Assembly: GCF_009389715.1 (NCBI RefSeq)
Contig: NC_052395.1
Location: 6,038,812 to 6,102,811 of the forward strand
Length of the DNA stretch: 64,000 bases
Origin: Phoenix dactylifera
Lineage: Eukaryota; Streptophyta; Magnoliopsida; Arecales; Arecaceae
Direction: 5' to 3'
The translations under genes and the position numbers were made by a program. The stretch's first letter is position 1, and the number at the start of each line of letters is the position of its first letter. The notes under the pieces were generated by a model. That model saw only the letters and a program-made list of their open reading frames with translations, did no database searches and had not been told where the DNA came from. Shown piece after piece: positions 62,170 through 64,000 of the stretch.

Positions 62170-62480
62170 ATAGGACTGAAAGCGGATCGGATTATATCCA
62201 ACTATATCCGTTTTCATATATCGGATTCTAGTCGGATTCGGATATTATAAATATCTAAAAAAATATTCAATTTATATCCATATTTAGATAAGAAACTATA
62301 AATTGTTTGATATCCGATTCGTATCCGCACTCGTTTATAACAAATATGGATATGTTTAACATCCGATTCGTATTCGTATCCGTTTAAAACTAATATAGAT
62401 ATTAATTTTGATATCTATTTAATATTTGTATTCATATTCGTATTCGCTAAAAAATATGTATATATATATATATATATATG
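62170..62480. repeat. GGATATCCG-type dispersed repeat and TA microsatellite
   Basis: Words gcggatcggattatatcc, cggattcggatat and atccgattcgtatccg recur in both orientations, ending in a (TA)n tract at 62457-62480. It resembles non-coding dispersed repeats of plant genomes. Element borders are not clear. Confidence 0.45.
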
Positions 62481-63075
62481 AATATATTATGCGATCCATT
62501 TTCAGCCCTTACTTTCATAGTGTTAGAGGCACTCCTATAGTAGTAATTTTCTATCCTATTCTCTTGGTGTGCACCCATAATTCATTCATGGGATATCTTG
62601 TGCACACAAAATGGTGGTAACAGCAGCAGTTATTTCAGCGCTAAGACCTGGATTCAGGAGCAAGATTCTTACACGGAATACCAGATTCGGAGCTTCGTGA
62701 CAGGCGGACGGTAAGATATGCTGTTCGGGATCCGGTATTCCGGTTCTGGCCATCTTCTCCCGTGGCCGCTTTCGTTCCGATCCGCTATCCGCGCGCTACG
62801 GCGCGAATCCGCGATCTATTTGACCGGCCGATCCGGTGATCGCATCGACATTTCTAAGCGCGCGTTCGCACTTTTTGTAAAGTCGCGGTACCCGGGCGTC
62901 GGCATCGGATGCGGCGCGATTCCAACGGTCTAGCGGAGCGGTGGGACCATTCACGCGTGACGACCGTTCTCTCTGATTTTTTGGCTCGCTCTCGGCCGGA
63001 GGACGTATGGGGAATTCCAACCCTGGCACTGTTCTGGGAGCTAGAATTTGGCTTGATATGACAACTATATATAGT

Positions 63076-63251
63076 AACATTTATATTTTGTTCATGATAG
63101 ATACTTTCTATTAATAGTAAATCTTTCTATTAATAGTAACTTTTATTTTTTGTTCATGATAGATACTTTCTATTAATAGTAACGCTTTCTATTAATAGCA
63201 ACTTTTATATTTTGTTCGTGATAGATACTTTCTATTAATAGTAAATCTTCC
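63076..63251 (+). repeat. 62-bp tandem repeat, nearly three units
   Basis: Units start at 63076, 63138 and 63200. Each has aacntttat, ttgttc(a/g)tgatagatac and tttctattaatagta, the last word twice per full unit. Unit identity is high (few differences), so the array is recent. No coding capacity. Confidence 0.85.
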
Positions 63252-64000
63252 AGGGAAAGACAAATTTGGTAATATATTTATGCATATTTTTGCTGGCCCA
63301 GAGAATATTTTTCATTACGCTGCGGAAGATATTCTGTCAACAGCAATGACATTTTTGTCTATTGCTCCAAAGTCTAGTTTAATCAGAGCTCTGACGCAAT
63401 TCTATAAGTTCTGAGGGCATCTTCTGCACTGCACTACTTGATTGCACTAAATTTAATTAACCATTGCAATTAAGTCCAAGGAAATTCACGCGATCAATGC
63501 TCTGCCTTCAATTTTTGATGCACTTTTTATATTTGACTGAGACAGCAACGCCAATATAAACCACGTCATGGCTTGCATAGCCCTAAAACATAAGCTGCAA
63601 GTGGATCAAGTAGATACAGGCTAGCTTGATTTGATTTGAAGGCCTTCATGCTTGACACTGTAACTGTGGGTTGGCTGTAGGTCGCAAATCTAGATTCTAA
63701 AAGTAAGTTATGTTTGTTAAAATAATCCTAGAAAAATATTATCTTTGGGATCCAGACTATTTAAATAAAAAAGTAGGCTTATGGGTGGATTGAAATCAAT
63801 TAAATTCAGATCATGACAGGCATGGCAAAACCAACTTGACCATTTGCTCCCCTTACCAACTCTTGGGGCCTTGCATTAGATGGTAGCTATCAAATTGATA
63901 TAAAAATTTTGTAGGCAGCACAAGCTGCCCTACCCTCAAAGGTTTAAAGAGTTCATCAGGTATTTATGATTAAAATTTTTTCATTTGTTTATTTTGAGTA
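63252..64000. other. Unassigned window end
   Basis: No gene, repeat or RNA is recognised in the last 750 bases. The sequence is AT-rich spacer. Confidence 0.4.

Noticed and set aside
62718..63080. Small genes in the GC-rich stretch near 62.7-63.0 kb
   Set aside because: Both strands stay open because of GC content; no domain, splice pattern or start context supports a gene.

Overview
This window is nuclear DNA of a flowering plant, most likely a monocot. The evidence is split genes with GT-AG introns, AT-rich intergenic DNA full of retroelements, and first exons much more GC-rich than later ones (HSP101, PWP2 homologue, CCD8), which is typical of commelinid monocots. A palm is my guess, not something the sequence proves. 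No organelle, bacterial or viral genome is present. Five protein-coding genes can be assembled exon by exon, all with consistent splice phases.

Layout: (1) 145-4298 (+) a membrane-anchored short-chain dehydrogenase/reductase, 9 exons. (2) 5721-10667 (-) a YebC/TACO1-family organelle translation factor, 7 exons. (3) 14009-17563 (+) cytosolic HSP101/ClpB disaggregase, 7 exons, with a TATA box and a degenerate heat-shock-element array upstream. (4) 17.6-32 kb, a nest of transposable elements. A LINE is split into three pieces by a complete Ty3/Gypsy element (19654-25220, duplication tatgg) and by a gag-only LTR element (25448-29808, duplication aagac). Next to it are two inverted LTR-like arms, one interrupted by a tRNA-derived SINE. 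(5) 32464-37187 (-) an intact carotenoid cleavage dioxygenase 8 gene (strigolactone pathway), 6 exons. (6) 37.2-47.6 kb, intergenic DNA with a miniature LTR element containing a hAT-type MITE, a second LINE containing another MITE, and SINE fragments. (7) 47645-57373 (+) a PWP2/UTP1 homologue (SSU processome), 7 exons, whose long introns hold SINE and RTE-LINE fragments. (8) 57.4-64 kb, no gene recognised; repeats only.

The five genes do not form a functional cluster. They act in lipid or isoprenoid redox (inferred), organelle translation, heat-stress protein rescue, strigolactone synthesis and ribosome biogenesis. Each appears independently regulated.

The most unusual structure is a 262-bp fold-back inside the Gypsy pol region (21910-22171). 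Its arms are inverted copies of reverse-transcriptase sequence, and its centre is a primer-binding site joined to LTR termini. Also notable are a miniature LTR element of about 281 bp split by a 513-bp hAT MITE with a perfect 8-bp duplication, and a family of tRNA-derived SINEs whose copies can be dated by their target duplications.
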